Shown: positions 48,996 to 60,092 of the stretch, in pieces
Layout: every line of letters starts with the position of its first letter
How positions within the stretch are numbered: position 1 is the first letter of the stretch
From: Gemmatimonadota bacterium
GTDB taxonomy: Bacteria; Gemmatimonadota; Gemmatimonadetes; Gemmatimonadales; Gemmatimonadaceae
Reading direction: 5' to 3'
DNA: 64,000 nt
Assembly: GCA_016871895.1 (NCBI GenBank)
Contig: VHBO01000009.1
Span: 1-64,000 of the forward strand
Program-made: the position numbers and the translations under genes
The notes under the pieces: model-generated
The model's database searches: none
Told to the model about the DNA's origin: nothing
Seen by the model: the letters and a program-made list of their open reading frames with translations, nothing else

Positions 48996-50915
48996 ATGGC
49001 GGACAAAGTCATCGGCATCGACCTCGGCACGACCAACTCGGTCGTCGCCGTCATCGAGGGAGGCGACCCGGTCGTCATCCCGAACGCGGAAGGGGGCCGC
49101 ACCACCCCGTCGGTGGTGGGCTTCAGCAAGGACGGCGAGCGCCTCGTCGGCCAGATCGCCAAGCGCCAGGCCGTCACCAATCCGCAGAACACGATCTTCT
49201 CGATCAAGCGGTTCATGGGCGGGAAGATGTCCGAGGTCTCGACCGAGACGTCGCGCGTCCCGTACAAGATCGTGAAGGGACAGAACGACCTCGCCGCGGT
49301 CGAGGTGCAGGGGAAGGCGTACACGCCCCCCGAGATCTCAGCGATGATCCTCCAGAAGATGAAGCAGACCGCCGAGGACTACCTCGGGCACGCCGTCACG
49401 AAGGCGGTCGTGACCGTCCCGGCGTACTTCAACGACTCGCAACGCCAGGCGACGAAGGACGCCGGGAAGATCGCGGGCCTGGATGTGCTCCGCATCGTGA
49501 ACGAGCCGACGGCGGCGGCGCTCGCCTACGGCCTCGACAAGAGCAAGACGACGGACGAGAAGGTCGCGGTCTTCGACCTCGGCGGCGGCACCTACGACAT
49601 CTCCATCCTCGAACTCTATGAGGTGGAGGGGACGCGCCAGTTCGAGGTGAAGTCCACCAACGGCGACACCCACCTCGGCGGGGACGACTTCGACCAGAAG
49701 GTGATCGACTGGCTCGTGGCGGAGTTCAAGCGCGACCAGGGGATCGACCTCTCCAAGGACCCGATGGCGCTCCAGCGGCTGAAGGAGGCCGCGGAGAAGG
49801 CGAAGGTCGAGCTCTCCGGCACCACGAGCACCGACATCAACCTGCCGTTCATCACGGCGGATCAGACGGGGCCGAAGCACCTCAACTACCAGCTCACCCG
49901 CGCGAAGTTCGAGCAGCTCGTGGACGACCTCGTCCGCCGGACGATCCCGCCGATGGAGAAGGCGTTGAAGGACGCCGGCCTCAGCGTGGGGGAGATCGAT
50001 GAGGTGATCCTCGTCGGCGGGTCGACGCGGATGCCGCGGATCCAGGAGGTCGTGAAGGAGTTCTTCAAGAAGGAGCCGAACCGCGGCGTGAACCCGGACG
50101 AGGTCGTGGCGGTGGGCGCCGCGATCCAGGGCGCGGTCCTCACCGGCGAGCAGAAGGACGTCCTCCTGCTCGACGTGACCCCGCTCTCCCTCGGCATCGA
50201 GACGCTGGGCGGCGTGACCACGGTGCTCATCCCGCGGAACACGACGATCCCCACGAAGAAGTCGGAGACCTTCTCGACGGCCGACGACAACCAGACGCAG
50301 GTGGAGATCCACGTGCTGCAGGGGGAGCGCGAGCTCGCGCTGCACAACAAGACGATCGGCAAGTTCACGCTCACGGGGATCCCGCCGGCCCCGCGCGGTC
50401 AGCCGCAGGTGGAGGTCACCTTCGACATCGACGCGAACGGCATCCTGCACGTCGCGGCGAAGGACAAGGCGACCGGGAAGGAGCAGAAGATCCGCATCGA
50501 GGCCTCGAGCGGGCTCTCGGACGCGGAGATCGACCGGATGGTGAAGGACGCGGAGGCGAACGCCGCCGATGACAAGCGGAAGCGCGAGGAGATCGACACG
50601 CGCAACCGGCTCGACACGCTCGCCTATCAGGTGGAGAAGGAGTCGAAGGAGTGGGGGGACAAGCTCCCGGCCGAGGTGAAGAGCCGCCTCGACGCCGCGG
50701 TGGAGCGCGCCCGGAAGGCGCATCGCGGCGAGGATATGGCCGAGGTCACCGCGGCGCTGACCGAGCTGACGGAGGCCTTCTCGGCGGCGGGTCAGGCCGT
50801 CTACGCCGCGCAGGGGGCGGCGGGGGCCGAGGCGCCGGCGGCCGGTGAGGCGGCCGGGAAGGAGGAGGTCGTCGAGGCCGACTACGAAATCGTCGACGAC
50901 GCCAAGAAGTCCTAA
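48996..50915 (+). CDS. dnaK: Chaperone DnaK (Hsp70)
   Basis: 639 residues with a good ribosome-binding site (GGAGAGG). Nucleotide-binding motifs are [26 protein letters not shown] and [12 protein letters not shown]; the linker is [16 protein letters not shown] substrate domain and a C-terminal Gly/Ala/Glu-rich tail ending EADYEIVDD follow. No grpE or dnaJ lies alongside. A cell may have several DnaK copies; the context of HtrA protease next door suggests envelope or general stress. Confidence 0.97.
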   Translation: MADKVIGIDLGTTNSVVAVIEGGDPVVIPNAEGGRTTPSVVGFSKDGERLVGQIAKRQAVTNPQNTIFSIKRFMGGKMSEVSTETSRVPYKIVKGQNDLAAVEVQGKAYTPPEISAMILQKMKQTAEDYLGHAVTKAVVTVPAYFNDSQRQATKDAGKIAGLDVLRIVNEPTAAALAYGLDKSKTTDEKVAVFDLGGGTYDISILELYEVEGTRQFEVKSTNGDTHLGGDDFDQKVIDWLVAEFKRDQGIDLSKDPMALQRLKEAAEKAKVELSGTTSTDINLPFITADQTGPKHLNYQLTRAKFEQLVDDLVRRTIPPMEKALKDAGLSVGEIDEVILVGGSTRMPRIQEVVKEFFKKEPNRGVNPDEVVAVGAAIQGAVLTGEQKDVLLLDVTPLSLGIETLGGVTTVLIPRNTTIPTKKSETFSTADDNQTQVEIHVLQGERELALHNKTIGKFTLTGIPPAPRGQPQVEVTFDIDANGILHVAAKDKATGKEQKIRIEASSGLSDAEIDRMVKDAEANAADDKRKREEIDTRNRLDTLAYQVEKESKEWGDKLPAEVKSRLDAAVERARKAHRGEDMAEVTAALTELTEAFSAAGQAVYAAQGAAGAEAPAAGEAAGKEEVVEADYEIVDDAKKS

Positions 50916-50987
50916 TCGCTTGACGGAACCCGGGGGCTCCCGCACGGTATGTGCAGGCAGTCCCCGACACTTTCTCAGGTCCCAACC

Positions 50988-52514
50988 ATGCCCGTGACCC
51001 GTACCAAGATCGTCGCCTTCGCCTCGCTCGCCTTCGCGGGCGGGGTCTTCTTCGCCTCCTCGATGGACTGGACATCGCGTCTCTTCGCTCAGGGCGGCGC
51101 GCGGCCGGCCGCGAGCGAGGGGCGCACCCTGGTGGACGCCAGCAACGCCTTCGTCGCCATCTCCGAGCACATCACGCCGGCCGTGGTCTCCGTGCAGGCG
51201 GAGCGCGTGAGCCGCCCGTCGGCCCGGGGCCGGATGCAGGTCCCGCCGGGGTTCGAGGAGTTCTTCCGGCAGTTCGACGGCCAGCAGCCGCAGCCGCGGA
51301 CGCAGGAGTCGAGCGGATCCGGCTTCATCGTCTCGAAGGACGGCTACATCCTCACGAACAATCACGTGGTGGAGGACGCCGACAAGCTCCGCGTCGCGAT
51401 GCAGGATCGCCGGATCTACGATGCCCGCGTGGTGGGGCGCGACCCGACGACTGACGTGGCCGTCCTCAAGATCGACGCCACCGACCTGACGACCGTGACC
51501 TTCGGAGACGATGAGCAACTCCGCATCGGCGAGTGGGTCCTCGCGGTCGGGAATCCCCTCGGCCTCGACTTCACCGTGACGGCGGGGATCGTGAGCGCCA
51601 AGGGGCGCGGGCTGCAGGGGCTCCAGCGCTCGCAGTACGACATCAGCGACTTCATCCAGACCGACGCGGCAATCAATCCCGGCAACTCGGGCGGGCCGCT
51701 CGTGAACGCCCGCGGCGAGGTGGTGGGGATCAACTCCGCGATCGCGAGTCAGACCGGGTTCTACTCAGGGTACGGCTTCGCGATCCCGATCACCCTCGCG
51801 AAGCAGGTGATGGACGACCTGATCGCGCACGGTGAGGTGCGGCGGGCGGTGATCGGCGTCTCGATCAGCGAGGTGACGCCTGAGGACGCGGCGGTCGCCG
51901 GCCTCGAGGAGATCGCGGGGGTGAGGGTGGGCGGGTACTCGGGGGATAACTCCCCCGCCCTGCGCGCCGGTATCGAGCCCGGGGACATCCTGGTGAAGGC
52001 CGACGGGAAGCCGGTCGACCGGGTGAGTGCGCTGCAGCGGGTGATCCGCGGCCACAAGCCGGGGGACGTGGTGGCGGTGGAGGCGATGCGCTACGGCAGC
52101 CGGAAGACCTTCCAGGTGCGCCTCGGCGCGGCGCCGCGTGAGAGCGCGACAGTCGCCGATGCGGCGCCGGCCCCTGCGGCGGCGGTCCCGACGTCGAATG
52201 CGCGTCTCGGCATCTCGGTGGAACCGGTGACGGCCGAGGTCGCGAAGCTCGCGCGGATCCCGGAGCAGTATCGCGGCGTGCGTGTAAGCCAGGTGGAGGC
52301 GGGCGGGCCGGCCGAGGGGCGGCTCGCCGTGGGGGACGTGCTCACCGAGGTCCTCCCGGCGAAGCGGAAGATCGGGACGACCGCGGAGCTGCAGCGCGCG
52401 ATCGAAGGGGTCCGTGGCGCGCAGGTGATCAGCTTCCTCGTCTACCGGCCGGCGCCGCAGGGCGCGGCGGGGCAGACCACGGTGGTGAACCTGCGCCTCC
52501 GCGACGGTCGCTGA
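50988..52514 (+). CDS. degP: HtrA/DegP-family serine protease
   Basis: 508 residues from ATG 50988. An N-terminal signal/anchor (KIVAFASLAFAGGVFF) precedes the trypsin-like domain with His in TNNHVVED, Asp in TTDVAVLKID and Ser in NPGNSGGPLV, then two PDZ domains (VRVGGYSGDNSPALRAG..GDILVKADGKPVD; GVRVSQVEAGGPAEGR). It degrades or chaperones misfolded periplasmic proteins. A strong hairpin follows the gene. Confidence 0.95.
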   Translation: MPVTRTKIVAFASLAFAGGVFFASSMDWTSRLFAQGGARPAASEGRTLVDASNAFVAISEHITPAVVSVQAERVSRPSARGRMQVPPGFEEFFRQFDGQQPQPRTQESSGSGFIVSKDGYILTNNHVVEDADKLRVAMQDRRIYDARVVGRDPTTDVAVLKIDATDLTTVTFGDDEQLRIGEWVLAVGNPLGLDFTVTAGIVSAKGRGLQGLQRSQYDISDFIQTDAAINPGNSGGPLVNARGEVVGINSAIASQTGFYSGYGFAIPITLAKQVMDDLIAHGEVRRAVIGVSISEVTPEDAAVAGLEEIAGVRVGGYSGDNSPALRAGIEPGDILVKADGKPVDRVSALQRVIRGHKPGDVVAVEAMRYGSRKTFQVRLGAAPRESATVADAAPAPAAAVPTSNARLGISVEPVTAEVAKLARIPEQYRGVRVSQVEAGGPAEGRLAVGDVLTEVLPAKRKIGTTAELQRAIEGVRGAQVISFLVYRPAPQGAAGQTTVVNLRLRDGR

Positions 52515-52585
52515 ACCGACGGGGCCGGACGGCCCCACGGTCGACGGCGCGGCCACGGCGGCCGCCGACCCCCCCCCGCGAGCGG

Positions 52586-52627
52586 ACGACGCCCGCCCGG
52601 CCCCTCGTGGCGCCGGGCGGGCGTCGT
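52586..52627 (+). terminator. Terminator-like hairpin after the HtrA gene
   Basis: A perfect 16-bp inverted repeat (52586-52601 and 52612-52627) with a 10-nt loop, very GC-rich. No T-run follows. It separates the protease gene from the tRNA-Leu promoter. Confidence 0.6.
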
Positions 52628-52637
52628 GGCCCTGGGG

Positions 52638-52643
52638 TAGGTT
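52638..52643 (+). promoter_or_regulatory. Candidate -10 element (TAGGTT) for tRNA-Leu
   Basis: It lies 17 bp before the mature tRNA 5' end, in GGGTAGGTTTC. This leaves a leader of about 10 nt for RNase P removal. Confidence 0.45.
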
Positions 52644-52659
52644 TCGGGGTCGGTCTCGC

Positions 52660-52741
52660 GCGGGAGTGGCGAAATTGGTAGACGCGCAGGACTTAGGATC
52701 CTGTGCCGCAAGGCGTGTGGGTTCGAGTCCCACCTCTCGCA
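52660..52741 (+). tRNA. tRNA-Leu (anticodon UAG)
   Basis: 82 nt, class II. Acceptor GCGGGAG pairs with CTCTCGC (one G-U). The anticodon stem CAGGA/TCCTG closes loop CTTAGGA, anticodon TAG. A variable arm (TGCCGCAAGGCGT) is present, then the T-arm GTGGG-TTCGAGT-CCCAC. The discriminator is A; no CCA is encoded. The crtI start is 46 bp downstream. Confidence 0.97.
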
Positions 52742-52786
52742 TCGCAGGGTGGCAACCAAACGGCGGGGTCGGAGCGTTCAATCAGG

Positions 52787-54259
52787 ATGCGCATTCTCGT
52801 CATCGGCAGTGGATTCGGGGGACTCGCGGCGGCCATCCGCCTCCGCGCGCAGGGGCACGAGGTCACCATCCTCGAGCAGCGAGATCAACCCGGCGGCCGC
52901 GCCTACGTGTATCGGCAGGACGGATTCACCTTCGATGGTGGGCCGACGATCATCACGGCGCCGTGGCTGATCGACGAGGTCTTCGCAGCCGCGGGGAAGC
53001 GCACCGCCGACTACGTCTCCATCGTCCCGATCGACCCCTTCTACCAGATCCGATTCGAGGACGGCACCGTCTTCCGGTACAACGGGGACCGGGAGGCGAT
53101 CATCCGACAGATCGAGGCGCTCAACCCGAGCGACGTCGCCGGCTACCGGCGCTTCGTGCGTGAGGCGGAGCGGGTCTTCTCGACGGGGATGGGGCTCATC
53201 GACAAGCCCTTCACGAGCCTCCTCGATATGGTGAAGGTGCTCCCCGACCTGATCCGCCTCCGCGCCGACCGCTCCGTGGCGGGGCTCACGAACAAGCACA
53301 TCCGCGACGAGCGGCTGCGGCAGGTCTTCTCCTTCCATCCCCTCCTCGTGGGGGGGAACCCGTTCGAGACGACCTCGATCTACACCCTGATCCACCACCT
53401 CGAGCAGAAGTGGGGGGTCTGGTTCGCGATGGGCGGGACCGGTGCCCTGGTGGACGGCTTCGTGCGCTGCTTCTCGGACCTCGGCGGCGAGCTGCGGCTC
53501 GGCACGACGGTCGAGGAGATCACCGTCGATGAGCGCACCGGGAAGGCGAACGGGGTGCGGCTCGCGGGGGGCGAGACGCTCACGGCCGATGCGGTGGTGA
53601 GCAACGGCGACGTCGCGTTCACGTATCAGCGCCTCATCGCGCCGCGGTGGCGTCGGAAGTACACCGACCGGAAGATCGACCGGATGAAGTACTCGATGTC
53701 GCTGATGGTCATCTACTTCGGCACGGATCGGACGTACGAGGACATCGCGCACCACGAGATCCTGATGGGCCCGCGCTACCGCGGGCTCCTCGACGAGGTC
53801 TTCGGGACGAAGACGCTCGCGCAGGACTTCTCGCTCTATCTGCACCGCCCCACGGCGACCGACCCCTCGCTCGCCCCGCCCGGGTGCGACGCCTTCTACG
53901 TCCTCTCGCCGGTCCCGCACCTCGGCGGCCCGACGGATTGGCGCACGATGTCGGGGCCGTATCGCGACCGGATCATGCAGTACCTCGAGGACCGGTATAT
54001 GCCGGGGCTCTCGAAGCACATCGTGACCGAGCACAAGATTGACCCGCTCCACTTCCGGGACACGCTCTCAAGCCACCTCGGGAGCGCCTTCTCGGTGCAG
54101 CCGGTGCTCGAGCAGTCGGCGTGGTTCCGACCGCACAACCGAAGCGAGGACATCCCGAACCTCTACTTCGCGGGTGCCGGCACGCACCCGGGCGCCGGGC
54201 TCCCGGGCGTGATCAGCTCGGGGAAGATCGTCGCCGACCTCATCGAGGCCGACGCGTGA
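52787..54259 (+). CDS. crtI: Phytoene desaturase (CrtI-type carotenoid dehydrogenase)
   Basis: 490 residues from ATG 52787. It has the FAD-binding VIGSGFGGLAAAIRL with EQRDQPGGRAYVY, GFTFDGGPTIITAP, the central KYSMSLMVIYFG and the C-terminal YFAGAGTHPGAGLPGVISSGK. It introduces double bonds into phytoene to give lycopene or a near product. crtB follows with a GTGA overlap. Confidence 0.95.
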   Translation: MRILVIGSGFGGLAAAIRLRAQGHEVTILEQRDQPGGRAYVYRQDGFTFDGGPTIITAPWLIDEVFAAAGKRTADYVSIVPIDPFYQIRFEDGTVFRYNGDREAIIRQIEALNPSDVAGYRRFVREAERVFSTGMGLIDKPFTSLLDMVKVLPDLIRLRADRSVAGLTNKHIRDERLRQVFSFHPLLVGGNPFETTSIYTLIHHLEQKWGVWFAMGGTGALVDGFVRCFSDLGGELRLGTTVEEITVDERTGKANGVRLAGGETLTADAVVSNGDVAFTYQRLIAPRWRRKYTDRKIDRMKYSMSLMVIYFGTDRTYEDIAHHEILMGPRYRGLLDEVFGTKTLAQDFSLYLHRPTATDPSLAPPGCDAFYVLSPVPHLGGPTDWRTMSGPYRDRIMQYLEDRYMPGLSKHIVTEHKIDPLHFRDTLSSHLGSAFSVQPVLEQSAWFRPHNRSEDIPNLYFAGAGTHPGAGLPGVISSGKIVADLIEADA

Positions 54260-55254
54260 GCCTGCTCCCCGGCTTCCTGAAGGAGACGGAGGCCGACCTC
54301 GCGCGCGCCGACGCGCTGCATTGCGAGGGGATCACACGCACGTACGCGCGCACCTTCGCGCTGGCGAGCGCCTTCCTGCCGCCGCGGAAGCGCCGCGGCG
54401 CCTTCGCGGTCTACGCGTTCTGCCGGCTCGCGGACGACATCGTCGACCGCGTCGCGGGGCAGGACCCGGTGCGCCTCAAGCGCGAGCTCGACCAGTACCG
54501 CGAGGGGGTGGCGGAGGCGATCGCCGGGCGCCCCGACGGTCCGGTCTTCCGCGAGCTCTGGCGGGCGCACCGGGACTTCGGCGTGCCGGCCGAGGTGCTC
54601 GAGGAGCTGCTCAACGGGGTGGCGTGCGACCTGCACCCGACGCATTACGACTCGTGGGCCGAGCTGACGAGCTACTGCGAGGGGGTCGCCTCCTCCGTGG
54701 GGTCGATGTGCACCTACATCTTCGGGGTCGATGGCGACGAGGCGGTCCGCGGCCGGGCGATGCGCTATGCGCGTACGCTCGGGGTCGCGATGCAGCTCAC
54801 CAACATCCTCCGTGATGTCGGGGAGGACGCCGGCCGCGGTCGCTGCTACCTCCCGGTCGATGTGCTCGCCGCCTTCGGCCTGAGCGCCGAGCGGGTGTTG
54901 CACGACCCGACGCTCAAGGACGACCCACGATGGGGGGCGCTGATGCGCCACGAGATCGCCCGGGCACGCGCGCTCTACCGCGCGGCGGCACCGGGGATCC
55001 AACTCCTCGCCCCTGACGCGCGGCGCTGCGCGATCGCCTGCGCCGACGGGTACGCCGCGATCCTCGGCGCGATCGAGCGGAACGGGTACGATGCGTTCTC
55101 AACGCGCGCGCGCGTGGGCCATTGGCGGCGCGCGGGGCTTCTGTGGAGCGTCTGGCGCGGGAGCGGTCCCCTCCCCGCCCCGACGCAGGAACCGGTGATC
55201 GAGTGGGGGACGGGGACCGTCTCCCGCCCGGAGGAGATGGCCCTGTGCGGCTGA
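54256..55254 (+). CDS. crtB: Phytoene synthase
   Basis: 332 residues from GTG 54256. The squalene/phytoene synthase fold has the two Asp-rich motifs in FCRLADDIVDRVAG and LTNILRDVGEDAGRGRCYLP, with FALASAFLPPRKR near the N-terminus. It condenses two geranylgeranyl diphosphates. It overlaps the next gene by 10 bp. Confidence 0.95.
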   Translation: MSLLPGFLKETEADLARADALHCEGITRTYARTFALASAFLPPRKRRGAFAVYAFCRLADDIVDRVAGQDPVRLKRELDQYREGVAEAIAGRPDGPVFRELWRAHRDFGVPAEVLEELLNGVACDLHPTHYDSWAELTSYCEGVASSVGSMCTYIFGVDGDEAVRGRAMRYARTLGVAMQLTNILRDVGEDAGRGRCYLPVDVLAAFGLSAERVLHDPTLKDDPRWGALMRHEIARARALYRAAAPGIQLLAPDARRCAIACADGYAAILGAIERNGYDAFSTRARVGHWRRAGLLWSVWRGSGPLPAPTQEPVIEWGTGTVSRPEEMALCG

Positions 55255-56171
55255 CCACGGACGCCGATCGTCGACTCGACCGGATCGCCCACGGCCTCCT
55301 GGCGGGCCACGTGGGGCTAATCGTCTTCTCCACCTTCGCGATGGTGACGGTGCTGGTCGCCTTCAACGACCCCGCCGCCGCGAGCGCGACGATGGGGAAG
55401 ATCCTCGCCTCGCCGTACTTCCAGACCGTCTATGACCTCGGGTGGCGCTACTCGGGGCAGATCTACATCCTGCTCGGGATGGCGGCGGCGCTCGCCCACT
55501 CGGCGCCGCGCATCGGCACCGGTCGCGCGCTCGTGGTGATGCTCCTCGCCTCCGGCCTCGCCCTCGCGTCGGAGCTCGGGGGGACCAATATCGGATTCCC
55601 ATTCGGCCCGTATCGGTACACCGAGATGCTCGGGTACCGGGTGTTGCACGACGTCCCGTACGCGATCCCAATCAGCTGGTACTACATGCTGTACGGCTCG
55701 CTGGCGATCTGCGCCCGGACGATGGCGGCCGAGGACTCCGGGGCCAGTCGGTGGCGGTGGGCCCTCGTCGGCGGCGCCATCCTGACCGCGTGGGACGTGG
55801 CGATGGAGGTCCAGATGACCCACGTGAAGCCGATCCACTGGTTCTGGGAGATGGACCGACTCCCCAGCTGGATGCCCGCTTGGACCCACGACACCCTCTT
55901 CTGGCGCGGCTTCTACGATATGCCGCTCTCGAACTGGGTGGGGTGGTATGTGACCGGGGTGCTGATCAGCCGGTTGATGCTCGCGCTGGTGCCGCCGACG
56001 ATGTGGCGAGATCGGATCGCCCCGACCTGGCTCCCGCTCGCCCTGTACGCGACGAACGGGCTGATGCCGATCGCGGTGACGGCACGCTACGGCTACACCT
56101 GGGCCGCCCTCGGCGGGCTCGTCGCGATGGGCCTGCCGCTCTGGCTGGCCCGGCGGCCGCGCACTCCTTAA
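55245..56171 (+). CDS. cruF: Carotenoid 1,2-hydratase-type membrane protein (CruF-like)
   Basis: 308 residues from GTG 55245, inside the last codons of crtB in another frame. There are about seven membrane helices with GGTNIGFPFGPYRYTEMLGY, VPYAIPISWYYMLYG and DVAMEVQMTH, the pattern of CruF (DUF422). CruF hydrates the psi-ends of carotenes in C30-C50 acyclic carotenoid pathways and is known in Gemmatimonas. The usual partner CruG glycosyltransferase is not in this window. Confidence 0.88.
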   Translation: MRLTTDADRRLDRIAHGLLAGHVGLIVFSTFAMVTVLVAFNDPAAASATMGKILASPYFQTVYDLGWRYSGQIYILLGMAAALAHSAPRIGTGRALVVMLLASGLALASELGGTNIGFPFGPYRYTEMLGYRVLHDVPYAIPISWYYMLYGSLAICARTMAAEDSGASRWRWALVGGAILTAWDVAMEVQMTHVKPIHWFWEMDRLPSWMPAWTHDTLFWRGFYDMPLSNWVGWYVTGVLISRLMLALVPPTMWRDRIAPTWLPLALYATNGLMPIAVTARYGYTWAALGGLVAMGLPLWLARRPRTP

Positions 56172-56191
56172 TCTTCAAGGGACGGTCACCC

Positions 56192-56225
56192 CCCCGCCGC
56201 CGGCTCCCGGTGGCGGGGCTCTTTG
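56192..56225 (+). terminator. Terminator after the carotenoid operon
   Basis: CCCCGCCGCCGG and CGGTGGCGGGG form an 11-bp stem with a short loop, followed by CTCTTTG. It lies 20 bp behind the cruF stop codon and 50 bp before tig. Confidence 0.65.
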
Positions 56226-56274
56226 TCCCGTGACCCGCTGACCTTCCCGACTCTCCACCACCGCAGACTTCTTT

Positions 56275-57519
56275 ATGGATATTCAGATCACCGCCACCAA
56301 GTCGGAGGGCGCCGAGCGCCGTCTCCGGGTGGCCGTTCCGCCCGCCCGCGTCGCCGACGCCCGCGCGAAGGCCGTCTCCCGCGTCGCCAAGCAGGCCCGC
56401 ATCCCGGGCTTCCGGCCGGGCAAGGCACCGGCCGCGATGATCCGCAAGCAGTACGCCTCCGTCATCGACCAGGAAGCGGTGGAGCTCCTGCTCCGCGAGG
56501 CCTTCGAGGCGGTCGTCACGCAGGAGAAGCTGGAGCTCGTGACGCAGCCACACGCGCACGACGTGCAGTTCGGGGACGACCAGGGCCTGAGCTTCGAGCT
56601 GCGCTGCGAGGTGCGGCCGGAGATCGTGCTCGCGCGGACCGAGGGCTTCTCGGTGATGCGGCCAGCCGACGCGGTGACGGACGAGCAGGTGCAGGAGCAG
56701 CTCGATCGGCTCCGAGACCAGCGCGGGAGCTGGGCCCCCGTCGAGGGGAAGGCGTCGGAGGGGGATATGGTCACGGTGCTCCTCGCGACGGCCGATGAGG
56801 ACGGGACGATGCCCGAGGGGCGCGAGTACCGACTGGTGATGGGCGCCGGTCAGGCGATCCCGGGCATCGAGGAGCTCGTGATGACGCTCGAGCCGGGAGC
56901 GACGGTGGAACAGCCGGTGAGCTGGCCGGCGGATTTCCCCGACGCGGCGCAGGCGGGCCAGACGAAGGCCGTCCGCGCGACGCTCACCGAGGTGAAGCGG
57001 AAGGCGTTGCCCGCGCTGGACGACGCGTTCGCGCGGGAGATGGGGGATTTCGAGTCGCTGGCGGCGTTCACCGCGGTGGTGCGCGACGATTTGACGGCGG
57101 CGGCGGTGCGTGAGGCGGATGCCGCGGCGCGGACGCAGCTCCTCGACGAGGTGATCAACGCAAACCCCTTCGACATCCCGCCGAGCTGGGTGCAGCAGAT
57201 GCTGCGCGCCTACGCCGAGGCGTATCGGATCCCGGAGGCGGAGCTGGTGAAGTTCGGCGACGAGTTCCGCGGGATGGCTGAGCGGCAGGTGCGGCGGGAC
57301 CTCGTGATCGAGACGCTCGCGACCCGCGAGGGGCTCACGGCGACCGAACAGGACCTCGACGAGAAGGTCGCGGAGCTGGCGACGGCGCGCGGTCAGGAGC
57401 CTGGCGCGGTCTACGCGAGCTTGCAGAAGGCGGGGCGGCTCCGCGAGCTTGAGCGGAGCCTGACGGAGGAGCGGGTGTTCTCCTGGCTCCTCGGCAGGAA
57501 CACCATCGTACAAGGTTGA
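56275..57519 (+). CDS. tig: Trigger factor
   Basis: 414 residues, starting [20 protein letters not shown]. The ribosome-binding motif appears as GFRPGKAP, followed by the FKBP-like domain ([18 protein letters not shown]) and a helical C-terminal chaperone domain. It binds nascent chains at the exit tunnel. tig-clpP-clpX is a widely conserved order. Confidence 0.96.
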   Translation: MDIQITATKSEGAERRLRVAVPPARVADARAKAVSRVAKQARIPGFRPGKAPAAMIRKQYASVIDQEAVELLLREAFEAVVTQEKLELVTQPHAHDVQFGDDQGLSFELRCEVRPEIVLARTEGFSVMRPADAVTDEQVQEQLDRLRDQRGSWAPVEGKASEGDMVTVLLATADEDGTMPEGREYRLVMGAGQAIPGIEELVMTLEPGATVEQPVSWPADFPDAAQAGQTKAVRATLTEVKRKALPALDDAFAREMGDFESLAAFTAVVRDDLTAAAVREADAAARTQLLDEVINANPFDIPPSWVQQMLRAYAEAYRIPEAELVKFGDEFRGMAERQVRRDLVIETLATREGLTATEQDLDEKVAELATARGQEPGAVYASLQKAGRLRELERSLTEERVFSWLLGRNTIVQG

Positions 57520-57530
57520 GGACACCGGAC

Positions 57531-58154
57531 ATGGCGATCATCCCGAATCCGTACGTCATCGAGCGGTCGAGCCGCGGCGAGCGCAGCTACGACGTGTACA
57601 GCCGGCTCCTGATGGACCGGATCATCTTCCTGGGCACGCCGATCAACGACGACGTGGCCAACATGATCATCGCGCAGATGCTCTTCCTCGAGGCGGACAA
57701 CCCGGGGCGGGACATCCATCTGTACATCAACTCGCCGGGTGGGAGCGTGTCGGCGGGACTCGCGATCTACGACACGATGCAGTTCCTCAAGTCGCCGGTG
57801 AACACGATCTGCATGGGCTTGGCCGCCTCGATGGGCGCCTTCCTGCTGGCGGCGGGCCGGAACGGCAAGCGCTCCGCGCTCCCGCACTCGCGCATCATGA
57901 TCCACCAGCCCTCGGGCGGCGCGCAGGGCACCGCGGCCGACATCGAGATCCAGGCGCGGGAGATCATCTATCTCCGCGCAAAGATGAACGAGCTGATGGC
58001 CAAGCACACCGGCCGGCCGCTCGAGGAGATCGAGCGGGACGTGGACCGCGACCGGTTCATGAGCGCCGAGGAGGCGAAGACCTACGGGATGATCGACCAG
58101 GTCGTGACGAGCCGTGAGGAGACGTCGTCTCCTGCATTGACGGCGACGAAGTGA
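57531..58154 (+). CDS. clpP: ATP-dependent Clp protease proteolytic subunit
   Basis: 207 residues from ATG 57531; a TTG 15 bp upstream is in frame but the GAGGA ribosome-binding site fits the ATG. The catalytic triad is present: Ser in [12 protein letters not shown], His in [10 protein letters not shown] and Asp in the [12 protein letters not shown] region. [19 protein letters not shown] is diagnostic. It forms the tetradecameric protease with ClpX encoded next. Confidence 0.97.
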   Translation: MAIIPNPYVIERSSRGERSYDVYSRLLMDRIIFLGTPINDDVANMIIAQMLFLEADNPGRDIHLYINSPGGSVSAGLAIYDTMQFLKSPVNTICMGLAASMGAFLLAAGRNGKRSALPHSRIMIHQPSGGAQGTAADIEIQAREIIYLRAKMNELMAKHTGRPLEEIERDVDRDRFMSAEEAKTYGMIDQVVTSREETSSPALTATK

Positions 58155-58188
58155 CCGCGCGCTGACCCGGCCCACGCCCCCCCTCCTG

Positions 58189-59429
<1,241 letters not shown>

Positions 59430-59433
<4 letters not shown>

Positions 59434-60083
59434 GCGACCTCCCGGGCGCCCCGACCGGGACGCCGGACCCGCTCGTCATCCGGTCCCTCGAGTTCCTCGG
59501 TCCGCAGGCCACCGCCGGGGGCTGGCGGCCGGAGTCCACGCTCCCCGAGGTCGCCTTCGCCGGACGCTCGAACGTCGGGAAGTCCTCGCTGCTCAACGCC
59601 CTGGTGCGTCGGAAGGCGTTCGCCCGCGTGAGCCGTACGCCGGGCCGGACGCGCGAGATCAACTTCTTCTCGGTCAACGGGGCCTTCGTCCTGGCCGACC
59701 TCCCGGGCTACGGCTATGCGCGCATCGCGAAGAGCCGGCAGGCCGAGTGGCGTCCGCTGATCGAGGGGTATCTCCGCCACGCACCGACGCTGCGCGGGGT
59801 GGTGCTCCTCCTCGACGTCCGTCGCGATCCGACCGACGAGGATCAGGTGATGCTCGAGCTGCTCACCGAGACCGGGATCCCCACCCTCATCTGCGTGACG
59901 AAGGTCGACAAGGTGGGGCGTGGCGAGGTGGCCGCACGGACGGCGGCGATCGCGCAGGCGATCGGCTTCGCCCCCGAGGACCTGATTCCGTTCAGCACCG
60001 TCGACGGCCGCGGGCGGGACGACCTCGCGGCGGCGATCGGTCAGCTGGTGGCGGAGAGCCCGGCCGTGGACGCGCCGGGGTAA
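59430..60083 (+). CDS. engB: Ribosome biogenesis GTP-binding protein EngB
   Basis: 217 residues from GTG 59430 (GTGA overlap with clpX). G motifs are [16 protein letters not shown] (G1), [11 protein letters not shown] (G2), [10 protein letters not shown] (G3) and CVTKVDK (G4). It is a YihA/YsxC GTPase involved in 50S assembly. Confidence 0.97.
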
Positions 60084-60086
60084 GTT
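60081..60086 (+). promoter_or_regulatory. Candidate -10 element (TAAGTT) for the acyltransferase gene
   Basis: It overlaps the engB stop codon and is followed by six bases and the ATG at 60093, predicting a leaderless start. Confidence 0.35.
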
Positions 60087-60092
60087 CCCCGC

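Noticed and set aside
50920-50951. Sigma-70 promoter (TTGACG) between dnaK and the HtrA gene
   Set aside because: A good -35 is present but no -10 lies at 16-18 bp; evidence is too weak to call.
49338-51518. 726-codon open frame on the minus strand
   Set aside because: It is antisense to dnaK and the HtrA gene and shows no domain; shadow frame.
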